Source: Bacteroidaceae bacterium
Lineage (GTDB): Bacteria; Bacteroidota; Bacteroidia; Bacteroidales; Bacteroidaceae
NCBI GenBank assembly: GCA_017631315.1
Contig: JAGBTN010000007.1
Span: 166,392 to 230,391, forward strand
Direction of reading: 5' to 3'
DNA length: 64,000 nucleotides
Positions 52,871 through 62,769 of the stretch are shown piece after piece. The notes under the pieces are model-generated. The model saw nothing but the letters and a program-made list of their open reading frames with translations. It was not told the origin of the DNA and did no database searches. Position 1 is the first letter of the stretch. The number at the start of each line of letters is the position of its first letter. A program made the position numbers and the translations under genes.

Positions 52871-55800
52871 CTACTTCACCTCGATTCTTTCACCTGCGGT
52901 CTGCGACTGGAACTCGGGTGCATAGAGACTGGAAAGACGAGCCGACGGCAGGAGATATGTGCCGTTTCCGTTCATGAGCCATTCTTCTTCTATGACGTAT
53001 GTGCCTTGCGGCAATCGGTCTATGAAGTACTCGGTGCTGGCATCGTGCATGGCCTGGTAATAGCCGAGGCCGTTCTGCCAACGGTATCCCGACAACTGCT
53101 GCGCCGGTTCTGCCACTGCCGGACGGGGTGCTCGCAGGCTGACGTACTCATAGTCGCGGTCGGTTGTAATGGTATAACGTACACGAACACGGTCGCCCGC
53201 ACGAAGTTCGTCCCTCCCACCGACCTCGCGACGGACGGTCATCCCCTCACGATGGCTTTCCGCTTCCGCTGCCGGCAACTGATATTGGGCATAGACGGCT
53301 CCCCAGGAAAGAAGTCCCTCTTCCTCTCCCTTCAAGGGAGATGTGCTTTGCTGAACAATATAGAGTTCCTTTGCATCCGTTACTGGTTCCACCACCTCGC
53401 GGACATAGTCGACCGAAGACTCGGGCAGTTGCAGGCTGCGAACCTGTTTGTCGTAAGCGACCCGACCTTCCCATCGGCCCTCCGAACTGCTGAAAGGACT
53501 TTGCATCAATGCATATACAGCGTCTGCCGACTGCACCGGGTGCTCCCATGCCAGCGTCCTCTTCTGCCGGATGAGCCACTCTGTCATGCCGGCAAGCAAC
53601 GCCGTCTCCTTCGGTTCAACTGTGCGGACAGCCTCCATCAGATTGACGTGTGTCTCCACCTTACGGTCGATGCTCACAAAATTGCCACCCGGATAGGCCA
53701 GATACAGACCGTCCTGATGACGAAGCAACTCATGGATGCGAGGCATCAGAGCCTGAGCCTTCTTCGACTCACCCACACTCTGCAACACGATTGCCGCCAG
53801 CGCACGCGGTTCTCTGTCCAGGTTGTCCGCCTGTCGCCTCAAGAGCGAAACCATATAACGGGCATCGTCATCCAAGGTCTTCCTATACATTATATATATA
53901 TATAGGTAGCGAAGTTCAGCAAGAGACAACACGGGATTCTTCGCCTTGCGCAACTGCTCCACCTCCTTGTGCATTTCCTTCTCGAGGAAAGCCATCGCGC
54001 CATCGAGTATCTCGGCTTCCAAAGTCGACAATTCTCCTTTTATCTTGCCAAGCCTTGCCAACAGCGTTGCAACCTCCAACGTCATACCCAGACTGCCCTT
54101 CATGCCAGGGAACCAGCCGAAAGAGCCGTCCTCGTGCTGACGAACGGAAAGGGCCGAAAGCAACACAATGCGGTGGCGCTCCTGCTCCACCTCGACGAAA
54201 AGCGACGACAGACGCTGCCAGCTTGTCTTCTGGCGCTGAGCATCAAGCATCCAAGGCGTCTCGTCGAGAAGAATATCCGCCAGTTGCTGATTCCTCATAA
54301 GCGGGCTCTCCCACTCCATTTCCTTACCCTTAGCACCCTGCTCCTCAACATAAGTGCGAACCTCTGGATAGGTGTGTGCAATGTGATAGGCAAGGGCTCC
54401 GCCATAATAGGCAGAGGCAACAGAGAGAACATCGCTGCGGGTCGGAGCGGTCAGGGATGGCAATGTCTGCAAGGCAAGACTGAGAGGTTCGGTAATATGC
54501 TCAACCGTCAAAGTCTTATTGGCAGCCTTCGGGTTACCATTTGCAAAGAGTGCAGACAAGTCCACCGACAGCGTTGTATCCCCTTCGAGCACATAAGTCT
54601 TCGTCTCTGTAACGCTTTGCATATCGGAAAGGACAGGCAAATAACGCATCTCACCATCGCTAGCGTCCTTACCCATTGCCTTCCATCGAACGGCAAGCAA
54701 CGGATGGGCGGTGCTCGCATCGAACGTCATGCTATAAACAGCCTCTTTGCCCGGCTCAAGTTCAAACCTCACCTTCATCGTCTTTATACGCTTGTCGTTC
54801 GAAACATCAACGACTTCCAATATGGCTTCGCCCTTCTGGCGTTTCTCCGAAGCATTGCGAATGGAAGCCGTCAGCGTAGCCTCATCACCGTTTCGCAAGA
54901 AGCGAGGCAACGACAACTCTGCCATCAGTTCTTTCTTCGCCACAACAGTCTCCTGCCATTCTGCAGTCATCATATCCTTCGTGTGCGCCAAACCATGCAA
55001 ATGCCACGAAGTGAGTCCTTCGGGCAAGGTAAACTCAATGGATGTCTGCCCCTTGCTGTCAGTGCGAAGTTGCGGATAGAAGAAAGCCATTTCCGAAAGG
55101 TCGGAACGGAGTCCGGCTGCAGTAGGAGTTTCAGACAAAGCATCATCCTCCACCACTCCGCTGTTCGCACTCTCCTCCTCAACCTGCCCTGCACTCCTAT
55201 CAAAAAGAGTAGCCCCTGTTGCAACCATTGTCTTTGCCATCGGTGCAGCGAACGAATTCATAGCAACGCCCTCGGTTCTTGCACCACGCAAACGCATGGT
55301 TTTGCCTCCTCTCGACATAATTGCACTTCGGAAGAACTCATCGCTCCACCCTCCAAAGTCATAAGCATCATAAGGAAGGAAACGCAACGGCAGGTTCACC
55401 TCCCAATAAAGTTTGCGAGCAAACAACTCGAAAGCATTGACCCGAGGCAACACATTGCGCCTGCAAGTACGGTCAACCAACAAATTCATGTCATACGGAG
55501 AAAGCACATCGAGCGAGGCATCGTACATTCCAAGCATAACATTTGCCAAAGCAGGACTGCCGTCAGGATGCCTCAAGGTAAGCCGCCATTGCTCTTTTTG
55601 TCCGGGTTGCGAATAGTTACGGAAGGTGTCCCAATGCATTCGAAGCCGTGTATCCGGTTGCTCCAGTTTGAAGTCTATTGTCTCTTGCCTGAAGTTTCCC
55701 TCATACATCAGCATCAATGTCACAGACAAATGATGGCGGAATCGTTCTTCGTAAGGCACTTCAACAAGCATTGCACTATTGGAAAGATGCAACACAGTAT

Positions 55801-58800
55801 CACGAACAACACCACATTCGCCTGTCATAATACAATAAATCCAAGCATCCGACAAGGTCGTGCCTACTTGGAAACGTGCAGGTTTCTCATGGGATATGGT
55901 ATCACAAGGCGTGTAGAGCCACAAATCGTGATTGCCCTGGAGTTGCGTGTCGGTAATGGAAAAGATCGTGAACTCTGCTTTGTATGATGCCGTATCGTCT
56001 TTGATTTCTGCTTTTGCGTAGAGGTCGTATTTGCCAGAGGGCAGGGTTCGAAGTGATTCTGGAATGGTATCTTTTCCCGAAGGAACGCAGAAACGCTCAA
56101 CCTCCTTGCCGTTTTTTGACAAGATACAAAGTACATTACCCTCAACGGCCTTGTCGTTGCTTGCAAAAAGATTGAAGCGCCATGGTTTGAGCGACTCTCG
56201 ATTCTCCTGTTCAGGCACATTCCCTTGCATCCTTAAGGGCGTGCTGCAAAGCGTCAGACGAGTGCTTCCCTGCTGCGTTTCGCCTTCGAGACTGAACACA
56301 TCCACATTGAGAGACAGTGTCTGCCCCCATTGTAATTGTTCTTTTGTCAATGCCTTTGAAACTGGAACAGTGATGCTGAAACGACCTTCTTCGTCAGTAA
56401 AAAGGGTATCTATCTTATGTAATTCTCTTGGAGCGACTCGCCTATACCACCAACTTTGCTGCCATTGATAAGTTCCGGTTACGCGGGCATTGCCTACCGG
56501 CCACTGGCTATATGTCATGGCTCTACCTGTAAGAGTGATGCTGTCGACGGGCAAAGTGATGGCAGGAGCCTCGTCCATCTCCACCAAGAATGTTGGACGG
56601 CGGTACTCTTCGACGAGGAATTCATGATAATGATTATTGATGCGAATGCCATAACGACCAGGCAAACCCGATTCGGGCAGTTGGAGGCTGTCCTTCAGGG
56701 TGCCGAATGAGTCGGTTTTCAATGTATGTTCTGCAATTTTCTGATTGTTGGCATCGATGAATATGAGCTTACATTCTGCTCCTGCTTCTACTCGTGGTGG
56801 GCGGTCGTGACTTTGGGTATGGGCAATGACGCCTACATAAACCATCTGTCCAGGACGATAGATGCTGCGATCTGTGTATAGATTAAAATGGAGAGTGGCG
56901 TTGTTTTCTATTCTTTGAGTATTGCGCCAACCTAAAGATTCCTTCTTGTGGGCTGTATCTTTGGCTCGCGACAGTTCTACATATACTGTTTCATTCTGTC
57001 CGACACGGAGTTCGGCAATTCCTCTGCTGTCCGTAGTTCTTTCCGCGATTAGTATGTAATCCTGCTTGTCTTTTCTGTAGAAGGCGGCCTTTACTCCCTG
57101 CTGAGGTTTGCCGGACATTGCGTCTGTAACCATTATGCGCTCTTTCCCGTCGGGCATAGCAACAGACATAAATGTAAGAGCCGACACACGTGTCAGGATT
57201 GTTTTGGGTTCGTATTTGTCTGTTTTCTCCTTTGTAGTGCCAGTCAAGACAAGTGCATATTGTCCGAAATCTGGTGTGTGCCAACGCAATGTGTCGTGCT
57301 TTGTTTCGAGAGGAGACGCGTTGTCAATGTTGATTGGTAAGGTTTCAATGAGTGTACCTTTGTGCTGTACCTGCTCGAATCTTGTTCCAGATGTTTCTTC
57401 GTTACCGAACTCGAAGTCATTCGGCATGCGGTAGACAGCGATGCTGCCTGTTTGCATATTCTTAATTTGGAGGGGGATGTCGTAATCTCTCTTGGGATAA
57501 TACATCTCGAGGAACCTTCCGGCAAGCAGCGGACGATGCAGTGAGATGAGCCGATTGCGCAACTCGTTTGCCTGACGGCTCTGGGGATAACGCCTCAAGG
57601 CGTCTTGCAACAGTTCCTGCTGCTCTTGGTCTGTTTTGTCTGGCAAAGATGCAAGTTGCAGATAGACTTGTGCGCAGGCAGGCAAGTCGGCATATTCGTT
57701 GCGCAGGCTTTGTAAGGCTTCTTCCTGTTTTTCGCTGTAGTTTTCCAGTATGGAATCGAGCCGAAGCAGCAATGTTGCTTCGCGAAGGTTGTGTCTGCGG
57801 TAGACTTCGATGATGTCGCCCACATTGGGGACGAGGTGTTTTTCCCTTAGTTGAAGGGGAATATCCTGTTTGGCGCTCTGCCAGATGATGTATAGAAGGT
57901 CGTCGTTGAATATGGCATTGTCTTTGCCTTGCTGTACCAATGGCTTTGCATCTGTCAGTTTGCAGCGATGGAGGGCTTCGGTGTTCTGCAATGCTTGTGC
58001 ATAGAGGTTGGCTGCATGGGACAGATATTCCTGCCGGCTCCACTCTTGTATGCTGTCGGGATGGCTGGTGGTCTGGCTGTCGTAGCGTTGCGAACGCCAT
58101 TGGTTTTGGCATAGCAGTCGAGCCATTGCTGCACGATAGATTGCCTGTGCCGTAGGGTCTTTCTCCTGCAACATTTCGCCTTTGAGTTGTCGCCAGTCGT
58201 GGAAGAAACTGTCGGGCGTAATGTCTTCTCGTTTCTGATTGTCTTTCAAGACGGCGGCCAAGCGCAGGGTTGCTTTCCGACAGGCTTTGCTGCGGTCTTT
58301 GTCGCTCTGCATGATGCCTTGCCAAACGGCTCTTTGCAGGTCGCCCTGCTGATTGTCGTCTGAATACTCCCAGTACATTGCTCCGCGCAATCCTTGCCGG
58401 TGTATGTATGCACACTTCTCGGCTATGGAGCGCGGAGAGTCAAAGCCCATTGTCAGTTTGCCGTTCCTGTCGGCCAGGTAGGATGCTTTTGCCACAGCAT
58501 CCCATCGTTCGATGTCTGTCTGCGCGAAACGGTCCTTGTAGTCCATGTACTTCCCTTTTTCTCCTCTGCCGTAGAAGGGCATGCCGAGAACCATTTTGCC
58601 ATAGGGGACTCCTGCCTTGCGATGTGCCTCGACGACTTCGGAGGCACAGAGCCAACCGACGTTTGGCGAGCGGTAGAGTGCCGAGTGGTGTTTGGGCGCG
58701 TTGCCCATGTCGTAGGCCATCACGTTGACCACATCGAGATACTGCACACAGGTGCGGAAGTCGATGAACTGTGCGCTGCCCACGCTTGCCAAAGTGAGCC

Positions 58801-59293
58801 AGAGTTTCTTTCCCAGAGCCTGCCTGAGGTCGCGCATCAGGAGGGTGAAGTTTTCGGTGTCTTTGGGCGACGAACTGATGCCGGCACTGTTCTGCGTGGG
58901 GTATTCCCAGTCGATGTCGATGCCGTCGATGCCCAGTTCATCGCACAGGCGACGGCAATCTCTGGCAAAGGCCTTTCGGTTTGCCTCGTCGGCAGCCATC
59001 TCGCTGAAACGGCCACTGCCCCACCCGCCTATGCTCAGCATGATGCGGAGGTTGCTGTTTTTTTTCTTTAGGGAGACAATGTCGCGCAGACGCTTTTCGT
59101 TGTCGATGCGCACACCATTGAACTGCTCGTTGACATGGCCGAAAGCATAGTTGATGTGCGTCATCACCGTCGGGTCGGGCATTGTCCGCGTCCACGACGT
59201 GACGTAAGCCACCACTACCGGCTCCGACCCTTTGCCTGCAAAAACAACAAGAGTGCAGACAAGGGCAACGAGAAAAGCAAAAAAGTGTTTCAT
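52871..59293 (-). CDS. GH18 chitinase-like domain fused to an alpha-2-macroglobulin protein
   Basis: A 2140-residue secreted protein. The start at 59293 opens on the signal peptide MKHFFAFLVALVCTLVVFAG; upstream open frame runs through repeat array H and is not used. Residues about 25-330 are a GH18 domain with IMLSIGGWGSG, the catalytic DGIDIDWEYP and MYWEYSDDNQQG. The rest is a bacterial alpha-2-macroglobulin: macroglobulin beta domains (DRSIYRPGQMVYVG, LPGRYGIRINN), FTLPEGLTSWHLHG and an alpha/alpha-toroid region. No CxEQ thioester is seen. Such proteins are thought to guard the periplasm; a chitinase-like head is unusual. Confidence 0.88.
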   Translation of the reverse strand: MKHFFAFLVALVCTLVVFAGKGSEPVVVAYVTSWTRTMPDPTVMTHINYAFGHVNEQFNGVRIDNEKRLRDIVSLKKKNSNLRIMLSIGGWGSGRFSEMAADEANRKAFARDCRRLCDELGIDGIDIDWEYPTQNSAGISSSPKDTENFTLLMRDLRQALGKKLWLTLASVGSAQFIDFRTCVQYLDVVNVMAYDMGNAPKHHSALYRSPNVGWLCASEVVEAHRKAGVPYGKMVLGMPFYGRGEKGKYMDYKDRFAQTDIERWDAVAKASYLADRNGKLTMGFDSPRSIAEKCAYIHRQGLRGAMYWEYSDDNQQGDLQRAVWQGIMQSDKDRSKACRKATLRLAAVLKDNQKREDITPDSFFHDWRQLKGEMLQEKDPTAQAIYRAAMARLLCQNQWRSQRYDSQTTSHPDSIQEWSRQEYLSHAANLYAQALQNTEALHRCKLTDAKPLVQQGKDNAIFNDDLLYIIWQSAKQDIPLQLREKHLVPNVGDIIEVYRRHNLREATLLLRLDSILENYSEKQEEALQSLRNEYADLPACAQVYLQLASLPDKTDQEQQELLQDALRRYPQSRQANELRNRLISLHRPLLAGRFLEMYYPKRDYDIPLQIKNMQTGSIAVYRMPNDFEFGNEETSGTRFEQVQHKGTLIETLPINIDNASPLETKHDTLRWHTPDFGQYALVLTGTTKEKTDKYEPKTILTRVSALTFMSVAMPDGKERIMVTDAMSGKPQQGVKAAFYRKDKQDYILIAERTTDSRGIAELRVGQNETVYVELSRAKDTAHKKESLGWRNTQRIENNATLHFNLYTDRSIYRPGQMVYVGVIAHTQSHDRPPRVEAGAECKLIFIDANNQKIAEHTLKTDSFGTLKDSLQLPESGLPGRYGIRINNHYHEFLVEEYRRPTFLVEMDEAPAITLPVDSITLTGRAMTYSQWPVGNARVTGTYQWQQSWWYRRVAPRELHKIDTLFTDEEGRFSITVPVSKALTKEQLQWGQTLSLNVDVFSLEGETQQGSTRLTLCSTPLRMQGNVPEQENRESLKPWRFNLFASNDKAVEGNVLCILSKNGKEVERFCVPSGKDTIPESLRTLPSGKYDLYAKAEIKDDTASYKAEFTIFSITDTQLQGNHDLWLYTPCDTISHEKPARFQVGTTLSDAWIYCIMTGECGVVRDTVLHLSNSAMLVEVPYEERFRHHLSVTLMLMYEGNFRQETIDFKLEQPDTRLRMHWDTFRNYSQPGQKEQWRLTLRHPDGSPALANVMLGMYDASLDVLSPYDMNLLVDRTCRRNVLPRVNAFELFARKLYWEVNLPLRFLPYDAYDFGGWSDEFFRSAIMSRGGKTMRLRGARTEGVAMNSFAAPMAKTMVATGATLFDRSAGQVEEESANSGVVEDDALSETPTAAGLRSDLSEMAFFYPQLRTDSKGQTSIEFTLPEGLTSWHLHGLAHTKDMMTAEWQETVVAKKELMAELSLPRFLRNGDEATLTASIRNASEKRQKGEAILEVVDVSNDKRIKTMKVRFELEPGKEAVYSMTFDASTAHPLLAVRWKAMGKDASDGEMRYLPVLSDMQSVTETKTYVLEGDTTLSVDLSALFANGNPKAANKTLTVEHITEPLSLALQTLPSLTAPTRSDVLSVASAYYGGALAYHIAHTYPEVRTYVEEQGAKGKEMEWESPLMRNQQLADILLDETPWMLDAQRQKTSWQRLSSLFVEVEQERHRIVLLSALSVRQHEDGSFGWFPGMKGSLGMTLEVATLLARLGKIKGELSTLEAEILDGAMAFLEKEMHKEVEQLRKAKNPVLSLAELRYLYIYIMYRKTLDDDARYMVSLLRRQADNLDREPRALAAIVLQSVGESKKAQALMPRIHELLRHQDGLYLAYPGGNFVSIDRKVETHVNLMEAVRTVEPKETALLAGMTEWLIRQKRTLAWEHPVQSADAVYALMQSPFSSSEGRWEGRVAYDKQVRSLQLPESSVDYVREVVEPVTDAKELYIVQQSTSPLKGEEEGLLSWGAVYAQYQLPAAEAESHREGMTVRREVGGRDELRAGDRVRVRYTITTDRDYEYVSLRAPRPAVAEPAQQLSGYRWQNGLGYYQAMHDASTEYFIDRLPQGTYVIEEEWLMNGNGTYLLPSARLSSLYAPEFQSQTAGERIEVK

Positions 59294-59334
59294 ATATTTG
59301 TGCTTAAAAATCAACACCTTCAGCCTCGCTGGGA

Positions 59335-59444
59335 AACATGGCATAGGTTGTTGGAAAACATGGCGTGCCTTGTTGGCAAAATAGGTTAACCTTTCCGGCC
59401 AACTTAACGTGCCTTGTTGGGCAGAAAGGCACGCCATGTTTTCG
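59335..59444. repeat. 22-bp repeat array H (5 units)
   Basis: Units start at 59335, 59357, 59379, 59401 and 59423. The first two begin AACATGGC; the third holds AAATAGGTTAACC as in array B; the fourth holds TTAACGTGCC; the fifth AAGGCACGCC. It lies between pepD and the macroglobulin gene. Confidence 0.88.
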
Positions 59445-59451
59445 GACAGCC

Positions 59452-60903
59452 TTAAATCTCTTCGAGCAGAGCCTTCAGGAACACCCAGAACTTGGCTACG
59501 CTGGGGATGTTGCAACGCTCGTCGGGCGTATGAGGACTGCGCAGTGTGGGACCGAAACTCACAAGGTCCATCTTCGGATAGACACCGCCTATGATGCTGC
59601 ACTCCAAGCCTGCATGGCACACCTGCACCTTAGCCTCTTCGTTGAAGAGTTTGCCGTAAACCTCCACCATCTTAGCCGTGATGGGGCTGTCGAAGTTCGG
59701 CTGCCAGGCACCATAATGCCCTCCGAACTCAACCTTCATGCCTGCCATAGAGAAACAGCACTCCTGCATCTCCTGAATGTACTCCATCATCGTCTCGTTG
59801 CTCGAGCGAGCCAGAATAAGAACACTCGCCTCGCCGGCACCGATGTTGATGATGCCTATGTTGCTACTCGTTTCAACAACAGACGGAATGCTGGGAATGT
59901 TGCGCAACACGCCATCGTGACAAGCCATAATGGCATCGACAAGATTGTCCTGAATCTCTACCGGCACCTGGCCCGCAGGCATCCTTGTCTGCTCCACCGT
60001 CAGCGTAATGCCCTCTTCCACACCACGGAACTCGTCGGCAAAAACCTGCTGGCAATACTGAGCCAACTCACAAAGGTCCTCATAGTTCTCCTCTGGAATA
60101 GACAACACAACCGTAGCCGTACGGGGAATAGCATTGCGCATGTTGCCACCCTGCCAAGAGCAAAGACGCGCCTCATCGTCGGCAATAGCCTGACGCACAA
60201 AGCGAGCCATCAACTTGTTGGCATTGCCTCGGCCCTCGTTAATCTCCAATCCGCTATGGCCACCACGGAGACCCTTGAGCGAAACCTTCACCGCAATGTC
60301 ACCCTCCTCAGGGGCAACATCCTTATATTGCATCGTGGCACTGATGTTCACACCGCCTGCCGAACCAATAACAAACTCACCCATCGTCTCATTGTCAATG
60401 TTGAGCAAAATGTCGCCCTTCAGCGTATCGGCAGAAAGGTTATTCACACCATACATACAAGTCTCTTCGTCTGCCGTAATAAGAGCCTCCAACGGACCAT
60501 GCTCGATGTCGCAGCTCTCCATCACAGCCATAATAGCAGCCACGCCCATACCGTCGTCGCTACCCAACGTCGTGCCCTTCGCCTTCACCCAATCACCGTC
60601 AATGTAAGTCTCGATGGGGTCCGTTTCGAAGTTATGAGTGCTCTCGTCAGTCTTCTGCGGCACCATATCCATGTGAGCCTGCAACACTGCACACGGACGA
60701 TTCTCCTTGCCCGGAGTGGCAGGCTTACGCATTACAATATTCTCAGCATTGTCCTTGAAGGCTTCAATGCCGTGTTCCTTAGCCCAATCAAGCAGAAACT
60801 GCTGTATCTTTCCGAGATGCCCACTCGGACGAGGCACCTGCGTAAGCAGATAAAAATTCTTCCAAATAATCTGAGGATCGAGGTCTTTAATCAATGTAGC
60901 CAT
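59452..60903 (-). CDS. pepD: Aminoacyl-histidine dipeptidase
   Basis: A cytosolic M20-family metallopeptidase (PepD) of 483 residues that hydrolyses Xaa-His and similar dipeptides. Zinc ligands and catalytic acids are visible in LQAHMDMVPQ, GSDDGMGVAAIMAV, ITADEETCMYG and the C-terminal RSPHTPDERC; RGGHSGLEINEGRGNA marks the dimerisation domain. Length is normal. The stop is 7 bases past the end of array H. Confidence 0.96.
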   Translation of the reverse strand: MATLIKDLDPQIIWKNFYLLTQVPRPSGHLGKIQQFLLDWAKEHGIEAFKDNAENIVMRKPATPGKENRPCAVLQAHMDMVPQKTDESTHNFETDPIETYIDGDWVKAKGTTLGSDDGMGVAAIMAVMESCDIEHGPLEALITADEETCMYGVNNLSADTLKGDILLNIDNETMGEFVIGSAGGVNISATMQYKDVAPEEGDIAVKVSLKGLRGGHSGLEINEGRGNANKLMARFVRQAIADDEARLCSWQGGNMRNAIPRTATVVLSIPEENYEDLCELAQYCQQVFADEFRGVEEGITLTVEQTRMPAGQVPVEIQDNLVDAIMACHDGVLRNIPSIPSVVETSSNIGIINIGAGEASVLILARSSNETMMEYIQEMQECCFSMAGMKVEFGGHYGAWQPNFDSPITAKMVEVYGKLFNEEAKVQVCHAGLECSIIGGVYPKMDLVSFGPTLRSPHTPDERCNIPSVAKFWVFLKALLEEI

Positions 60904-60939
60904 ATTTCTTTTCTATATTATATTAGTTAATGTATATCG

Positions 60940-60947
60940 CAAAGATA
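60940..60947 (-). promoter_or_regulatory. Bacteroidetes -7 element, pepD
   Basis: TATCTTTG on the minus strand, 36 bases before the pepD ATG. The rest of 60948-61126 shows no gene. Confidence 0.65.
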
Positions 60948-61126
60948 AGGAAAAAACACGAATCAAGAAATAAGACATAATGACTATCTAATGTAAATTA
61001 TGAATTATTCACATTAATAACCCGGTGCAGGATTGACAACAAGCCGTACAAAACCCGACACTTATCTCACATAAATGATAATTGTATTGAACGCAACAAG
61101 AACTATCCAACAGTAAATACCCTCAT

Positions 61127-62737
61127 TTACAAATCACCAACTATCTTTGCAACATTCCAGTTTCCGCTTTGCCGATACGCCTCTTCTGTACCCTCCGGCA
61201 CATGCAAAGTTATTCCTGTCTTATTGAAGATGGGTGGCACTACCTGTGGCACCTGAGCATGATTATAAACATCTGTCAGGCTGTCGCAATAGAAAAACAC
61301 ATACTCACCAATCGTATTCACAGAGGCAGGAATGGTTACCTCCCTCAAATTTGTGCAACACCAAAACACCCCACGACTGATAGTGGAAAGTGTAGAAGGC
61401 AATGACAGCCTCTCCAACGACGAACAGTGAGCAAAGCAGTCCAGGCCAAGCACTTCCACTCCTTCGGGAATGGTCAGCCTCTTCAGCCCACGGCAACTGG
61501 TAAAAGCATTGTGACTTATCTTTTTTATGTTTCCTGAAAAAGACAAACTTCTCATAGCCTTCATGTCATCGAAACACTTTATCCCTATTCTTTCCACGCT
61601 TTCGGGAATATCCAGCGACAATACCTCGTGACATCTATTGAAAGCCATGTCGCCAATCTCGCGCACACCATCTGGAATATATACCGATTGTACGGTCCAT
61701 CCGGCATAGGCTTCACTATCTATGGCCACAGTCTTGTAGGTCTTTCCGTTGTGAGGTACCTCCTCGTGAATGTATAGGTCTCTCAATTCTCTTCCGCCCA
61801 CTGCCATGCAGGTCAAACTGTCTTCACTCAGTATGCGGTAATATATCTCGTCGTAACTGATATCGTATGCAGGCTGTCTGAACCACCATTTCAGTTCCAA
61901 CTGTGCAAACCTATAGGTATCCGTCTTTGAAAAAGTAAAAATTCCCAATGCGAAGGACAGTGTCAATACAGATGCTATGGTTAAGCGCATCAGCCATTTG
62001 CGTCTGTGCGTCACGTCCATTAACACCTCATCCACATTGGCATAACGATTCTGCATGTCGGGCTGGATGCATCTGTCTATAATCCGTTGAAGGCGTTTGG
62101 GGACATTCACACATGCCGCCTCCTTTACATACAGCATCAACCGTCCCACGGCATAGATGTCTGTGCGGGCATCCACCCGTTCCAAAGCACCATCCTTCAG
62201 TTCAGGAGCAGCATATTCGTAGGAGCAACCCGCCGTATGGCTGTAGGCATCGGCAAAACAAAAACCCAGATCAATAATCTTAACATCGTTGTTCACTTGT
62301 GTGAGCATCACATTGTCGGGTTTCAGGTCCATGTATGCCACATTAGCCTCGTGCAGAGCCTTCAGGCCCTTTAGGATTTGCACGAAAAGTTTCTCGAAGT
62401 TGTCACCACGACTGAAGTATTCTGGCTCTTGGACCAGTTTCTCGTCCAGCGTATGCCCATTCACATGCTCCATGAGAATATACAGTCCATCGGCATTCTC
62501 GTCAATCGACTCATACTTGACTATATACTTGTCATTGATGCTACGCCCTACTTCATATTCCTTTTGGTAGGCAGAACGGTATCGCCAATCGTCCTTCAGT
62601 TTGGAACGTAACTGTTTCATAAAGAACTCCCTGCCCTCTATGCGTACAAGATATGAGTTTGAGGTAGCTCCCCTTACGCCCAAGCGTTTTATTTCCTCAG
62701 CATCCTTGTTACCGAGAGTACAAGAATCCACCCTCAT
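61127..62737 (-). CDS. Receptor-like Ser/Thr kinase with BspA-type LRR ectodomain
   Basis: A 536-residue protein. Residues 1 to about 240 are a Hanks-type kinase: lysine in FFMKQL (K41), MDLKPDNVML with catalytic D137, DLG at 156-158 in place of DFG, YAAPELKDG and DIYAVGRL. The HRD histidine is tyrosine and the glycine loop is degenerate. One membrane helix (about 250-270) follows, then a beta-rich region and about six BspA-type repeats (IPDGVREIGDMAFNRC, IPEGVEVLGLDCFAHC). The repeats should lie outside the inner membrane with the kinase inside. Substrate unknown. The broken gene upstream is 32 bases away. Confidence 0.88.
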   Translation of the reverse strand: MRVDSCTLGNKDAEEIKRLGVRGATSNSYLVRIEGREFFMKQLRSKLKDDWRYRSAYQKEYEVGRSINDKYIVKYESIDENADGLYILMEHVNGHTLDEKLVQEPEYFSRGDNFEKLFVQILKGLKALHEANVAYMDLKPDNVMLTQVNNDVKIIDLGFCFADAYSHTAGCSYEYAAPELKDGALERVDARTDIYAVGRLMLYVKEAACVNVPKRLQRIIDRCIQPDMQNRYANVDEVLMDVTHRRKWLMRLTIASVLTLSFALGIFTFSKTDTYRFAQLELKWWFRQPAYDISYDEIYYRILSEDSLTCMAVGGRELRDLYIHEEVPHNGKTYKTVAIDSEAYAGWTVQSVYIPDGVREIGDMAFNRCHEVLSLDIPESVERIGIKCFDDMKAMRSLSFSGNIKKISHNAFTSCRGLKRLTIPEGVEVLGLDCFAHCSSLERLSLPSTLSTISRGVFWCCTNLREVTIPASVNTIGEYVFFYCDSLTDVYNHAQVPQVVPPIFNKTGITLHVPEGTEEAYRQSGNWNVAKIVGDL

Positions 62738-62769
62738 TTAAATTCCTCTTTTGATTGTTTATAATACAC

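Noticed and set aside
53969-55987. A 672-codon plus-strand frame opposite the macroglobulin gene
   Set aside because: Antisense shadow; the opposite strand carries a continuous, recognisable protein.
18717-59444. The 22-bp arrays as CRISPR
   Set aside because: Units are contiguous and degenerate, with no unique spacers between conserved repeats and no cas genes.
59294-59620. A 109-residue N-terminal extension of the GH18-macroglobulin protein
   Set aside because: It is read through repeat array H and into the pepD coding region; the signal peptide starts at 59293.
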